From a virus, in the IMG/VR virus record IMGVR_UViG_3300044535_002125, positions 1 through 29,450 of that record: 29,450 nucleotides of DNA. One strand, written 5' to 3'. The notes under the pieces are model-generated. The model saw nothing but the letters and a program-made list of their open reading frames with translations, had not been told where the DNA came from and searched no databases. The position numbers and the translations under genes are program-made. How positions within the stretch are numbered: position 1 is the stretch's first letter; every line of letters begins with the position of its first letter. Below are positions 13,460-21,618 of the stretch, one piece after another.

Positions 13460-14514
13460 TGAGTGAAGATTTCGCAGGCAAAAACGGGCACCATTGGTTC
13501 ACAGGCATCATCATTCAACGTGATGATCCGGCGAAGTTGGCTAGAGTTCGTGTTCGCATAATTGGTTGGCATGACGCAGGAACTAAGGTAGAAGATTTAC
13601 CTTGGGCAGAGGTATTACTTCCAATAAACGCATCAAGAAATTTCAGTCTTCCTGCTGAGGGTGAGTGGGTTCATGGATTTTTCAAGGACGGTATCAATGG
13701 GCAACAACCTGTAATCGTTGGGGTATATCCAGGAATTATACCGACGGGAGTGGAGATTACCGATGAGCCCGCGTATTATCCACCGAAAGCCAACAACTCT
13801 CCAAAACTACCCACCGATGTGAAAAATGATCGTGTTGGTGAATCCAATGTTCCTGCGCTAGGAAGAGAACTGCTCGTTTCAACAGGAATTGAATTCTCAA
13901 ATAATAACAGATCACATGCATGTGATACTACATTATATGTGAGGCGCTCAATTGGATATGCCACTGGACTGTCAAAGCAAATTGCTACGGCAATTAGAGC
14001 CGCAATCAAAGCATTTTTGAAAGCTATTGGATCGGCAACACCCTCCGGCGCAGGAGTTGCTGGCATGATCAAAAGTCTAGCACACTCAATCAAGAAACTG
14101 ACAGAAATAATCAAAAAAATAAATTCAAGTCTGGATGCTTTCGTCACTCAAGTTGCGTATATCAAATCTGTCATCAACTATATTCTAAATCTTCCAGCAA
14201 ATCTACTGGCACTATTCAAGAAGTGTTTAGCTGAAGCATATGCTGAATTGAATGCTGGATTTATGCAAATAGCATCCGATTTCGATTTGACAACTATTCC
14301 TGAAGTTGATGAAATTGTCACTGCTGCAAAAGGCGCACTAAAAGACGTAGTTGATCTAGCAAAAGCCACGGGCGAATTAGTGTCGAAGCCTGGTGCTGTA
14401 ATAGATGCTCTAGGAAACACAACCACAATAACAGATGATCAAGCTAAGGAGTTAGTGGGTGATTTATTTCCTGGCGCCGAAGCATTTAAACAAGAAAATT
14501 TTGAAAGACCCTAA
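13459..14514 (+). CDS. 5: gp5-like hub protein: OB domain without lysozyme
   Basis: 351 residues. Residues 1-95 match the OB-fold N-terminus of gp5/gpV spikes: HHWFTGIIIQRDDPAKLARVRVRIIGWHD, DLPWAEVLLP, GEWVHGFFKDG and QPVIVGVYPG. T4 gp5 then has a lysozyme domain and a beta-helix. Here residues 100-350 show neither. Instead there is a Pro-rich segment, an AVGESNVPALGRELL region and a long helical stretch (IKAFLKAIGSA, IKKLTEIIKKINSSLDA, LPANLLALFKKC). The beta-helical needle is encoded by the next gene, 2 bases downstream. So gp5 is split, and the muralytic function is not in this gene. The OB-domain call is firm; the role of the helical part is unknown. Confidence 0.85.
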   Translation: MSEDFAGKNGHHWFTGIIIQRDDPAKLARVRVRIIGWHDAGTKVEDLPWAEVLLPINASRNFSLPAEGEWVHGFFKDGINGQQPVIVGVYPGIIPTGVEITDEPAYYPPKANNSPKLPTDVKNDRVGESNVPALGRELLVSTGIEFSNNNRSHACDTTLYVRRSIGYATGLSKQIATAIRAAIKAFLKAIGSATPSGAGVAGMIKSLAHSIKKLTEIIKKINSSLDAFVTQVAYIKSVINYILNLPANLLALFKKCLAEAYAELNAGFMQIASDFDLTTIPEVDEIVTAAKGALKDVVDLAKATGELVSKPGAVIDALGNTTTITDDQAKELVGDLFPGAEAFKQENFERP

Positions 14515-14516
14515 TT

Positions 14517-15329
14517 ATGGCAAAAACTGAACAACCAAGTAGATACTCATGGACAGAGCCTGAGTCGGACTACAAAGCAAAATATCCATACAACAATGTG
14601 ATGCAATCTGAATCAGGACATTTTCTTGAATTTGATGACACAAAGGATGCCGAGAGAATACGCCTGCAACATCGTGTAGGAACATATACAGAGATACAGG
14701 TAGACGGATCAAGCGTCAACAAAATCATAGGTGACAACTACCAGATCGTCCTGAAAGACAACAATGTATTGATAAGCGGTGCATGTAATATTACAGTTGA
14801 GGGCGACTCAATATTGACGGTGAACGGTGATTGTGTTCAGAGAATAAAGGGCGATTTCTTACAGGAAATTGAAGGCGACTACCAACAAGTTGTCAAAGGA
14901 AGCATGAGCATAACATCAAAGAATGACATTGATATCACAGCAGGATCAACTGAAGGATCAATCTATATTACAGCGCCAACTGTTGTTGACATAACCAGTG
15001 ATTTGGATGTGGATGGCGCTATAGCGGGAGAATCAATCACATCCAGAAATGAAGTGACCGCTGGTACAGGTATTCACGCTGGTCTTCCAGGTTCAACTAA
15101 TCCATTTGCGGGCATATCAACTTTAGGCGGCATGTCTGCTGGATTCATGACACCAGGCATTCCAGGAACAATCAATGCTACAGTGAGTGTAAATGCGCCA
15201 TTGATTTCAGGTATAGTTGTGACAGACATTGTTGGTCCTATGCAGTTGATTCGTCTTCTCTACAACACTCACACACATTTCCATGCAAGAGGACCAGGAT
15301 TCACGGCAATGCCAATTCCTATGATGTAA
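14517..15329 (+). CDS. 5: Central spike needle, beta-helical gp5 C-terminal equivalent
   Basis: 270 residues. Residues 35-150 contain regular short beta repeats (VDGSSVNKIIGDN, VLISGACNITVEGDSILTVNGD, VQRIKGDFLQEIEGDYQQVVKG), the V-x-G-D type pattern of gp5C/gpV triple-stranded beta-helices. A second part is Gly/Thr-rich (TAGTGIHAGLPGSTNPFAG). The C-terminus reads NTHTHFHARGPGFTAMPIP with H252, H254 and H256, resembling the H-x-H iron-binding tip of P2 gpV-type needles. It would form the membrane-piercing tip on the hub. The split from the OB domain is a real gene boundary: the previous gene stops in another frame and this one has its own ATG. Confidence 0.83.
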   Translation: MAKTEQPSRYSWTEPESDYKAKYPYNNVMQSESGHFLEFDDTKDAERIRLQHRVGTYTEIQVDGSSVNKIIGDNYQIVLKDNNVLISGACNITVEGDSILTVNGDCVQRIKGDFLQEIEGDYQQVVKGSMSITSKNDIDITAGSTEGSIYITAPTVVDITSDLDVDGAIAGESITSRNEVTAGTGIHAGLPGSTNPFAGISTLGGMSAGFMTPGIPGTINATVSVNAPLISGIVVTDIVGPMQLIRLLYNTHTHFHARGPGFTAMPIPMM

Positions 15330-15335
15330 TAAATA
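15328..15335 (+). promoter_or_regulatory. Late-promoter-like AATAAATA
   Basis: One base off the T4 late consensus TATAAATA, lying across the stop codon of the spike gene. Initiation would fall near 15341, leaving a short leader with ribosome site GGAGA (15346-15350) before ATG 15358. Relatives of T4 in marine cyanobacteria are reported to use NATAAATA. Confidence 0.45.
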
Positions 15336-15357
15336 TGAGAATAACGGAGACTATATT

Positions 15358-16308
15358 ATGACACGACCAAATGTATTCAGTAGACTGGAATTTAGCTTTG
15401 ATACTGCTAAGTTCGGTGATGCACTGGATCTCAATCCAAAGGTTTTGAAATTCCTGGAGCAAGCTGCATTGCCACTACCTGACTGGCAAGCTGACGATCT
15501 GGCCAATGATGTGGTAACACCAAGTAGATATTTGAAGAATCCACATGAAAATGTCATCATATCACTAACGCAATCTGCAACAAGTCTTACTTCATTAGCA
15601 AATACAGGAAATACAATATTCCAATATGCATCGGCTGAGGCTGCAGGCCTAAGCACAGCCGCAGCCAATTTCATTATAGAATTGCAGCGATTCAAAACTC
15701 ACACAGATAATATATCTGGTCTAGGAACAATGTCTGAATATGCCAATATTCCACAATATGATATTGCAGTTGCAATCGGCCAGAAAGTTTTGGAGATCAC
15801 GTATCGTTCAGACTATGCGGCTCAGCCAAAACAGAATGTGACATACAATTCCATCTTTGATCCCGCGAATGCAAATACAGTTGTGGTAACAACATCAAAT
15901 AATTCTCCAAACGCGGCAACGATGTTAGGATCATTCACAAGTCTGTACATTGGTCCAGACCTGCAAGTTTATAATACTTTACTGGCAACAGGTGTTTTGA
16001 CAGTTAACAACTCCCTAGTATATGTTCCGCCTTCGGGGGAGGAGGCAGGATACTGGACATCCAACATCTCTGTTCCGTCAATCACTACCATATATGACGC
16101 AGTGGTCGCGGCGAATACTCTGATCGCAACACGCAGAAATCATGATTGGAATTTCTTTGAAAAGTCTCAAGAATTGGTGATGGACACAGTTTTTCTAAGC
16201 AAGTTCTCTTCAATGGGAAATTCACAAAAATCCATGGTCAACAATCTAATCGGTACAGATTTATTGATAGACAATATGGCCAACGCAGCAAATTCAATAC
16301 CCAGTTGA
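15358..16308 (+). CDS. Putative baseplate structural protein of unknown family
   Basis: 316 residues. I do not recognise the family. The first 65 residues hold PDWQADDLANDVVTPSRYLKNPHENVI; next is a helical, Ala/Ser/Thr-rich middle (TSLTSLANTGNTIFQYASAEAAG, AAANFIIELQRFKTHTDNISGL); the centre is beta-rich and Asn/Val-rich; the end is helical (FFEKSQELVMDTVFLSKFSSMGNSQKSMV). There is no signal peptide or membrane segment. It lies between the spike and gp25, with a good ribosome site (GGAGA), in a row made up of baseplate genes, so a baseplate part or chaperone is likely. T4 has no gene at this place. Confidence 0.75.
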   Translation: MTRPNVFSRLEFSFDTAKFGDALDLNPKVLKFLEQAALPLPDWQADDLANDVVTPSRYLKNPHENVIISLTQSATSLTSLANTGNTIFQYASAEAAGLSTAAANFIIELQRFKTHTDNISGLGTMSEYANIPQYDIAVAIGQKVLEITYRSDYAAQPKQNVTYNSIFDPANANTVVVTTSNNSPNAATMLGSFTSLYIGPDLQVYNTLLATGVLTVNNSLVYVPPSGEEAGYWTSNISVPSITTIYDAVVAANTLIATRRNHDWNFFEKSQELVMDTVFLSKFSSMGNSQKSMVNNLIGTDLLIDNMANAANSIPS

Positions 16309-16315
16309 ATAAATA
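16308..16315 (+). promoter_or_regulatory. Late-promoter-like AATAAATA before gene 25
   Basis: AATAAATA overlaps the TGA stop of the previous gene and ends 5 bases before the gene 25 ATG. Initiation from it would be at or inside the start codon, so it could serve gene 6 and beyond but not gene 25 with a normal leader. It may be chance in AT-rich junction sequence. Confidence 0.25.
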
Positions 16316-16319
16316 ATAA

Positions 16320-16724
16320 ATGGCAACATTAAACGCTAATATTACGAAAAGATTCATTGATCTGGATCTGAACTTCAATAGTCATCCTATCAAAAAGGAC
16401 GTGACTAAGGTTGTGGATGAGATGGCCGTAATCAATTCCATCAAAAACTTGCTATTGACGAATCACTATGAGCGTCCGTTTCAGCCTGATTTGGGTTCAA
16501 ATGTTCGCAAATTGTTATTTGATAACATGGATCAAATAACAGCATCGGCACTGGAGCGTCAGATAACAGACACTCTACGAAACTTTGAGCCAAGGGCACA
16601 GATAACGTATATGAATATTTTGCCGGACTTTGATAATAATTCATACAATGTTTCTATGGAATTTAGAATCATCAATAAAACTGAACCCATCTCAATACAG
16701 TTCTTCCTACAGCGTAGTAGATAA
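16320..16724 (+). CDS. 25: Baseplate wedge protein gp25
   Basis: 134 residues (T4: 132). gp25 is the sheath-initiating wedge protein of the GPW/gp25 family found in all contractile injection systems. Typical parts: FIDLDLNFNSHPIKKDVTKVVDEMAVINSIKNLLLTN, HYERPFQPDLGSNVRKLLFDN (the conserved EPR/ERPF-type motif), and NFEPRAQITYMNILPDFDNN. The start is preceded by AATAAATAATAA without a ribosome site. Gene order 25-6-7-8 is like that in related phages. Confidence 0.93.
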   Translation: MATLNANITKRFIDLDLNFNSHPIKKDVTKVVDEMAVINSIKNLLLTNHYERPFQPDLGSNVRKLLFDNMDQITASALERQITDTLRNFEPRAQITYMNILPDFDNNSYNVSMEFRIINKTEPISIQFFLQRSR

Positions 16725-16749
16725 AATAACAGAAAGCAAGTGACTTAAA

Positions 16750-18822
16750 ATGGCAGATCGCTTACAGGTAACCGAATTAGATTTTGATCAGATCAAAACC
16801 AATTTGAAAAATTTCATGAGACAGCAGACTGAGTTTGCTGATTATGATTTTGAAGGCTCAGGACTAAACATTTTATTGGATGTTTTAGCATACAACACAC
16901 ATTACAACGCATACTATCTGAACATGATTGCCAATGAGTCATTCATGGAATCAGCAATGCTTAGGAGTTCTGTGGTATCACATGCAAAAGCATTTGGATA
17001 TACACCAAGATCACCAACAGCACCACGTGCAATCGTTCGTGTTGAAGTGGAAACAGGATCATCTGCTGCAGGTACTTTGGTTCTTCCTAAAGGGTTCATA
17101 TTCATATCGGATCAAATTGACGATAGAGCATACACATTTGTGACATTGGAATCTTATAGTGTTGCTAAGGTAGGCACAAAATTCATTTTCAATAATATAC
17201 CCATCTATGAGGGTAAAATATTTACCTATTCATACACTCACACCGAACTGTCTAATCCAAGACAAATATTTGAGCTTCCCGAATCCAATATCGACACATC
17301 AACAATAACTGTTTCTGTTAGAGCATCAGCCGCAAACACGGATACTACCCTGTATTCATTGAATACTGAGGCACTGGATCTAACAACAACATCTGAAGTA
17401 TATTTCCTCCAAGAAGCATTGAATGGAAATTATGAGGTGTATTTTGGCGATGGAATTTTGGGTAAAAAGTTATCGGATGGCGCAGTCATAACTCTATCAT
17501 ACTTGACAACCAACGCCGAAGTAACAAATCAGGCCAGCTTATTCAAGGTGAATTCAACCATAGGTGCATTCTCAAATATTACAGTTACCACCATAAATGC
17601 GGCATCAGGTGGATCACAACGCGAAACTATTGATCAGATAAAATTCGGAGCTCCACTGAACTTGCTGTCTCAGAACAGAGCTGTTACGAAAAATGACTAT
17701 ATTCGTCTAATACAACAGAGATATCCTTCATGGGAAGCTGTTAACGTATGGGGCGGCGAAGAGAACACTCCACCAGTTTATGGTAAAGTCTTTATTGCTG
17801 GTAAGCCAAGGCTAGGTTTCGAAGTTACTGACACAGAAAAAGAATTCGTCAAGAATGAAATATTAAAACCTATCAGTATTCTGACAGTTACACCAGAAGT
17901 CGTTGATATCGACTACAACTATCTGAAGATTCAGGCGACAGTTTTCTATGACAAAACAAAGACTACACAATCTGATGGTGAAGTCAAAACGGGATTGGCG
18001 ACCACCATCCAAAATTACTGTGACGAAAACTTAAACCAGTTCAACTCATACTTTAAATACTCTGGGTTGAAGACCGCAATAGACAACTATGACAGGTCGA
18101 TTACATCAAACGAAGTGGATTTGTTTATAGGTAAAAAGTTTAGACCTGTGCTGAATAGATCAGATAGTTATATTTTGGACTTTGGAGTAGAATTGAAGAG
18201 GGGTTCAACAAATGATACTTTCTATTCTTCTCCAGACTTCACCATGCAAGATGAGTTTGGAATTAGTCGCCAATGTTTCTTTGAAGAGATACCATCATCT
18301 TTCACGGGCCTAGAATCTGTTACTGTAATAAATCCGGGCTTCGGATACACATCAACACCAACTGTGGAAATTGTGGGTGATGGTTCGGGTGCAAAAGCTG
18401 TTGCAGAGATTGTTAACGGAAAACTATATCGTGTTAATGTAACTAATCCAGGCATTGGTTACACAACAGCCGCAATTAGAATCACTGGCGGAGGTGGAAG
18501 TATTGCATCAGCAAGCGCGGTGCTTGAAGGACGTTACGGCAAAATCAGAATTGCTTATTTCAAACAAGATGAGGTCAGCAGCCAAAGTACGAAAGTAATT
18601 ATTAACACCAACAGAAATGGTGGTATTATGGGTGAAATTGACTATGTGCTAGGCAAAATTACACTGAATGAGTTCATGCCAAGTGCTGTCAATAACTTCT
18701 TCGGTGACATAACATTACACATGAAACCCGCTATAAATATCATACAATCCAAGCTGAACAAGATGCTTGTATTGGATGCGGACGATACAACGAGTATTGT
18801 CATTAAGACAGTTCAAATTTAA
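16750..18822 (+). CDS. 6: Baseplate wedge protein gp6
   Basis: 690 residues (T4 gp6: 660). gp6 (gpJ-like family) forms the iris ring linking wedges round the hub. The N-terminal part has QVTELDFDQIKTNLKNFMRQQTEFADYDFEGSGLNILLDVLAYNTHYNAYYLNMIANESFM, the clear family signature, followed by SVVSHAKAFGYTPRSPTAPRA. The central part has YEVYFGDGILGKKLSDGAVITLSYL and QNRAVTKNDYIRLIQQRYPSWEAVNVWGGE. Unlike T4 gp6, it carries an insert at about residues 522-594 with a Gly-rich pair, INPGFGYTSTPTVEI and TNPGIGYTTAAIRI, also found in the next wedge proteins. The stop overlaps the gene 7 ATG (TAATG). Confidence 0.92.
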   Translation: MADRLQVTELDFDQIKTNLKNFMRQQTEFADYDFEGSGLNILLDVLAYNTHYNAYYLNMIANESFMESAMLRSSVVSHAKAFGYTPRSPTAPRAIVRVEVETGSSAAGTLVLPKGFIFISDQIDDRAYTFVTLESYSVAKVGTKFIFNNIPIYEGKIFTYSYTHTELSNPRQIFELPESNIDTSTITVSVRASAANTDTTLYSLNTEALDLTTTSEVYFLQEALNGNYEVYFGDGILGKKLSDGAVITLSYLTTNAEVTNQASLFKVNSTIGAFSNITVTTINAASGGSQRETIDQIKFGAPLNLLSQNRAVTKNDYIRLIQQRYPSWEAVNVWGGEENTPPVYGKVFIAGKPRLGFEVTDTEKEFVKNEILKPISILTVTPEVVDIDYNYLKIQATVFYDKTKTTQSDGEVKTGLATTIQNYCDENLNQFNSYFKYSGLKTAIDNYDRSITSNEVDLFIGKKFRPVLNRSDSYILDFGVELKRGSTNDTFYSSPDFTMQDEFGISRQCFFEEIPSSFTGLESVTVINPGFGYTSTPTVEIVGDGSGAKAVAEIVNGKLYRVNVTNPGIGYTTAAIRITGGGGSIASASAVLEGRYGKIRIAYFKQDEVSSQSTKVIINTNRNGGIMGEIDYVLGKITLNEFMPSAVNNFFGDITLHMKPAINIIQSKLNKMLVLDADDTTSIVIKTVQI
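18732..18739 (+). promoter_or_regulatory. T4-type late promoter motif TATAAATA inside gene 6
   Basis: Exact TATAAATA near the 3' end of gene 6, 90 bases before the gene 7 ATG. It could give an internal late transcript for genes 7, 8 and beyond. An exact 8-mer of this base composition is expected about once or twice per strand by chance in a window this size, so evidence is moderate. Confidence 0.4.
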
Positions 18823-21611
18823 TGGAAAAAACACTACTCTCAAGTTTGGTGAAAAACCACGTCCCGGGATTTGTTCGGGACGAATATCCTACGTTCATAT
18901 TATTCCTCGAGAAATACTATGAGTGGTTGGAAACGACACAGCAAGTTTCTGAAGAGTTACACAATCTAAAAAATTCCTTTGACATTGATGCATCCAACAA
19001 TTTCTACCTGGAACAACTGAGACAGGATCTTCTACCATATTTTCCTAGCGAAATAATGGCAGACAAGCGTTTGTTCCTGAAATTGATCGGTGCTTTCTAT
19101 CGCACAAATGGAACACAGAACTCTATCAAATTCCTTTTCAGAGCACTATACAATGAAAATATTGATATCTATTATCCTAAAGATGACATTCTAATAGCAT
19201 CAGACGGAAAATGGGTGTTGCCATTGGCACTCAGGATAGATACAAATGATTCCAACATTCTCAATATCGAGAAAACTTTACTAACTGGCCAAACATCAAA
19301 AGCAACTGCGGTTGTTGAAAAAGTTATTCGCTCAGTTGATCGACAGTTAGGCATCACATACATCGAAGTGTATGTTTCAAACGTCAGCAGGCAGTTTACA
19401 ACAGGTGAAATAGTCAGCGCGGTATATAACAACGGCACACAAGACATAAGTGTCTCTGGTCGTTTGGTTGGCGCTTTGTCTGAAATTAGCATTGATCCTA
19501 GAAATCGTGGCTTATTGTATAATGGCTATGATGAAACAACTGGTTATCCAGGTGATCCAGTAACTATTGTTGGAGGTTTAAATCCACTAGCTTCATCACC
19601 AGTTGGCGCGATAGCTCACGTGGGACAAACAACTAAAGGTAGTATCACAGATATTGCCATCACGAATGGTGGCTTTGGATTTAGAAACCAAGATGATGAT
19701 CCGGATACAATCATATTTGATTTTGTTGGTGGGTTTGATGGATCCATATTCGGCACAGAAGCTAAAGCTGAATTGTCATTGGTTGATGGAAACAGCAGTC
19801 GGACAATTAACGTTGCAACCACAAGTGTAAGCACACTGAATTCCGCACATATCAATATCGCATCAATAGAGTCAAACACAATCAGTTCTATTACAGGATT
19901 TGATTCGTTCAACGTATACTCAATGTCGTTTGTGTCTCTATCAGGCTCTGGTGGCGGATACAGATCAAAGCCCAGCTTAGAAACATTTAGTCTGTATAAT
20001 GAAATTTATGATGATTCTCTTGTTATATCGTCTGCAAGTATCATCAAAGGAACAAGAATAATAACAGACAACACACAGAACCTGGCAAATTCATTTGAAC
20101 CAGGTGACTATGTTCGCCTGTTCTTAAATAATCGCTATGAAGAAGTGTTGGTTGTGGATTCAGTAACCACTAACACAATAGGTTTTGCTAATGTTTTTCC
20201 AAATGACATTAGTGGTGTTTCAGTGTTTAAGGTGAATCGTAACGATTTGTATAAACTAGGATCACTAGGAAGAATTGTTGTAACGTCAGGTGGCACTGGA
20301 TATCAACTAAACGATATCATAACATTCACAGGTGGCTCAGGATATGGTGCTAACGCATATGTCTCTGAGGTGTTCGCTGGCAATAATGGAATCAAAACTG
20401 TCACCATTAACAATCATTCATCTGGCGCATATGTCATAGGTGGTGAAGGATATGCTAGAGATTCTTTGCCGTCATTATCTGTCCAATCAGCTAATGGTGC
20501 AAATGCGGTCCTGCATGTGAGTGAGGTTACAGGTGATGGTGAATCACTAGATTTGACCACATCTAGAATTGGCTCAATATCGTCACTGAGAATTACCAGC
20601 TATGGTTATGATTATGTTGAGACTCCAAAGATTTCTTTGAGAAATGCAGATTTGGTGGTTAGCAACACGACGGAAGGACAGCTTTTTGTTTCCAACACCA
20701 GTGTTTATCAGGGAGCGTCTAATGTTGCTACAACATTCAAGGCGACTGTTGATAGTTACAATCCTGCAACAGGCATTCTACGTGTTTTTGATTATCGCGG
20801 CACAGTTGATACAAATATCAAGATAAACAGCGATGATGGAACAGTCAATGCTGACGTTATTTCATCCTCATTCTATGGTGATGGTCGTGCTAAGGCTACA
20901 GCAGATTTTGAGAATGGTCTGATTAGATATCCAGGACTCTATCTGAATACGGATGGCCAAGTTAGTTCTGATAAGCGTTTGCAAGATGGTGAAAAGTATC
21001 ACAATTTCTCATACATCATTAAATCCAGAACTGATTATTCTAAATTTAAGAATCCATTGTATGATATATCTCATCCAGTGGGAACAAAAATCTTTGTAAC
21101 TAGGATTGACGATAATCAAGAAACTGTGCCTTATGGTTCAAATTCACAAACTCTGTTGATCACAACATTGAACGACAGTTATAATATTTCAAGCAATTCA
21201 AATATTGTAACTTCTACGAATGTTTCATCCAATTTGAGATCGACAGTGAATGTTGGTGACTACATAATTATAAACAGTATTAACAAGCCAATCCAGAATA
21301 CAATGAATGTTGTTTCTGGATCAAATGTTATTTTTGGTGCTGCAAACAGTGTCAACTTTATCAATGATTTGTTAGAAGGTGATGTTCTTAACCTATCAAC
21401 AGGAAACACAGTCACGATTACAGAGGTGTCAAACTCGACATATGCCACAGTTGATACAATAATTGGTGTCACATCAGCTTCAGTAACAGCGAACGTGATA
21501 TATGCGGAAATTAAGAAAGTCTCAGCAGTTACGGCCAACACAATCACTGTTACAACAAATTATAGACATAATGGTTCATTCTTGACAGCCAACGTACAGA
21601 AACACAGATAA
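18822..21611 (+). CDS. 7: Baseplate wedge protein gp7 equivalent
   Basis: 929 residues (T4 gp7: 1032). Place between gp6 and gp8 and size indicate gp7, the wedge scaffold. The N-terminal 130 residues are the most recognisable: LVKNHVPGFVRDEYPTFILFLEKYYEWLE and FYRTNGTQNSIKFLFRALYNENIDIYYPKDDIL. The rest is beta-rich and Gly/Ser/Asn-rich, with repeated turns of the form I-x-N/S-G-G-x-G-Y/F: ITNGGFGF (about 280), VTSGGTGYQLNDIITFTGGSGYGANA (about 485-512) and ITSYGYDYVETPKISL (about 590). Later segments alternate SSNSNIVTSTN / VSGSNVIFGAANSVNF, also repeat-like. The call is by position and N-terminus; the bulk is unlike T4 gp7. Confidence 0.75.
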   Translation: MEKTLLSSLVKNHVPGFVRDEYPTFILFLEKYYEWLETTQQVSEELHNLKNSFDIDASNNFYLEQLRQDLLPYFPSEIMADKRLFLKLIGAFYRTNGTQNSIKFLFRALYNENIDIYYPKDDILIASDGKWVLPLALRIDTNDSNILNIEKTLLTGQTSKATAVVEKVIRSVDRQLGITYIEVYVSNVSRQFTTGEIVSAVYNNGTQDISVSGRLVGALSEISIDPRNRGLLYNGYDETTGYPGDPVTIVGGLNPLASSPVGAIAHVGQTTKGSITDIAITNGGFGFRNQDDDPDTIIFDFVGGFDGSIFGTEAKAELSLVDGNSSRTINVATTSVSTLNSAHINIASIESNTISSITGFDSFNVYSMSFVSLSGSGGGYRSKPSLETFSLYNEIYDDSLVISSASIIKGTRIITDNTQNLANSFEPGDYVRLFLNNRYEEVLVVDSVTTNTIGFANVFPNDISGVSVFKVNRNDLYKLGSLGRIVVTSGGTGYQLNDIITFTGGSGYGANAYVSEVFAGNNGIKTVTINNHSSGAYVIGGEGYARDSLPSLSVQSANGANAVLHVSEVTGDGESLDLTTSRIGSISSLRITSYGYDYVETPKISLRNADLVVSNTTEGQLFVSNTSVYQGASNVATTFKATVDSYNPATGILRVFDYRGTVDTNIKINSDDGTVNADVISSSFYGDGRAKATADFENGLIRYPGLYLNTDGQVSSDKRLQDGEKYHNFSYIIKSRTDYSKFKNPLYDISHPVGTKIFVTRIDDNQETVPYGSNSQTLLITTLNDSYNISSNSNIVTSTNVSSNLRSTVNVGDYIIINSINKPIQNTMNVVSGSNVIFGAANSVNFINDLLEGDVLNLSTGNTVTITEVSNSTYATVDTIIGVTSASVTANVIYAEIKKVSAVTANTITVTTNYRHNGSFLTANVQKHR

Positions 21612-21614
21612 ATA
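21607..21614 (+). promoter_or_regulatory. Late-promoter-like GATAAATA before gene 8
   Basis: GATAAATA covers the gene 7 stop codon and ends 4 bases before the gene 8 ATG (21619). It is too close to give gene 8 a leader; it would act on the DUF4815-type gene downstream if functional. Low confidence. Confidence 0.25.
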
Positions 21615-21618
21615 AACC

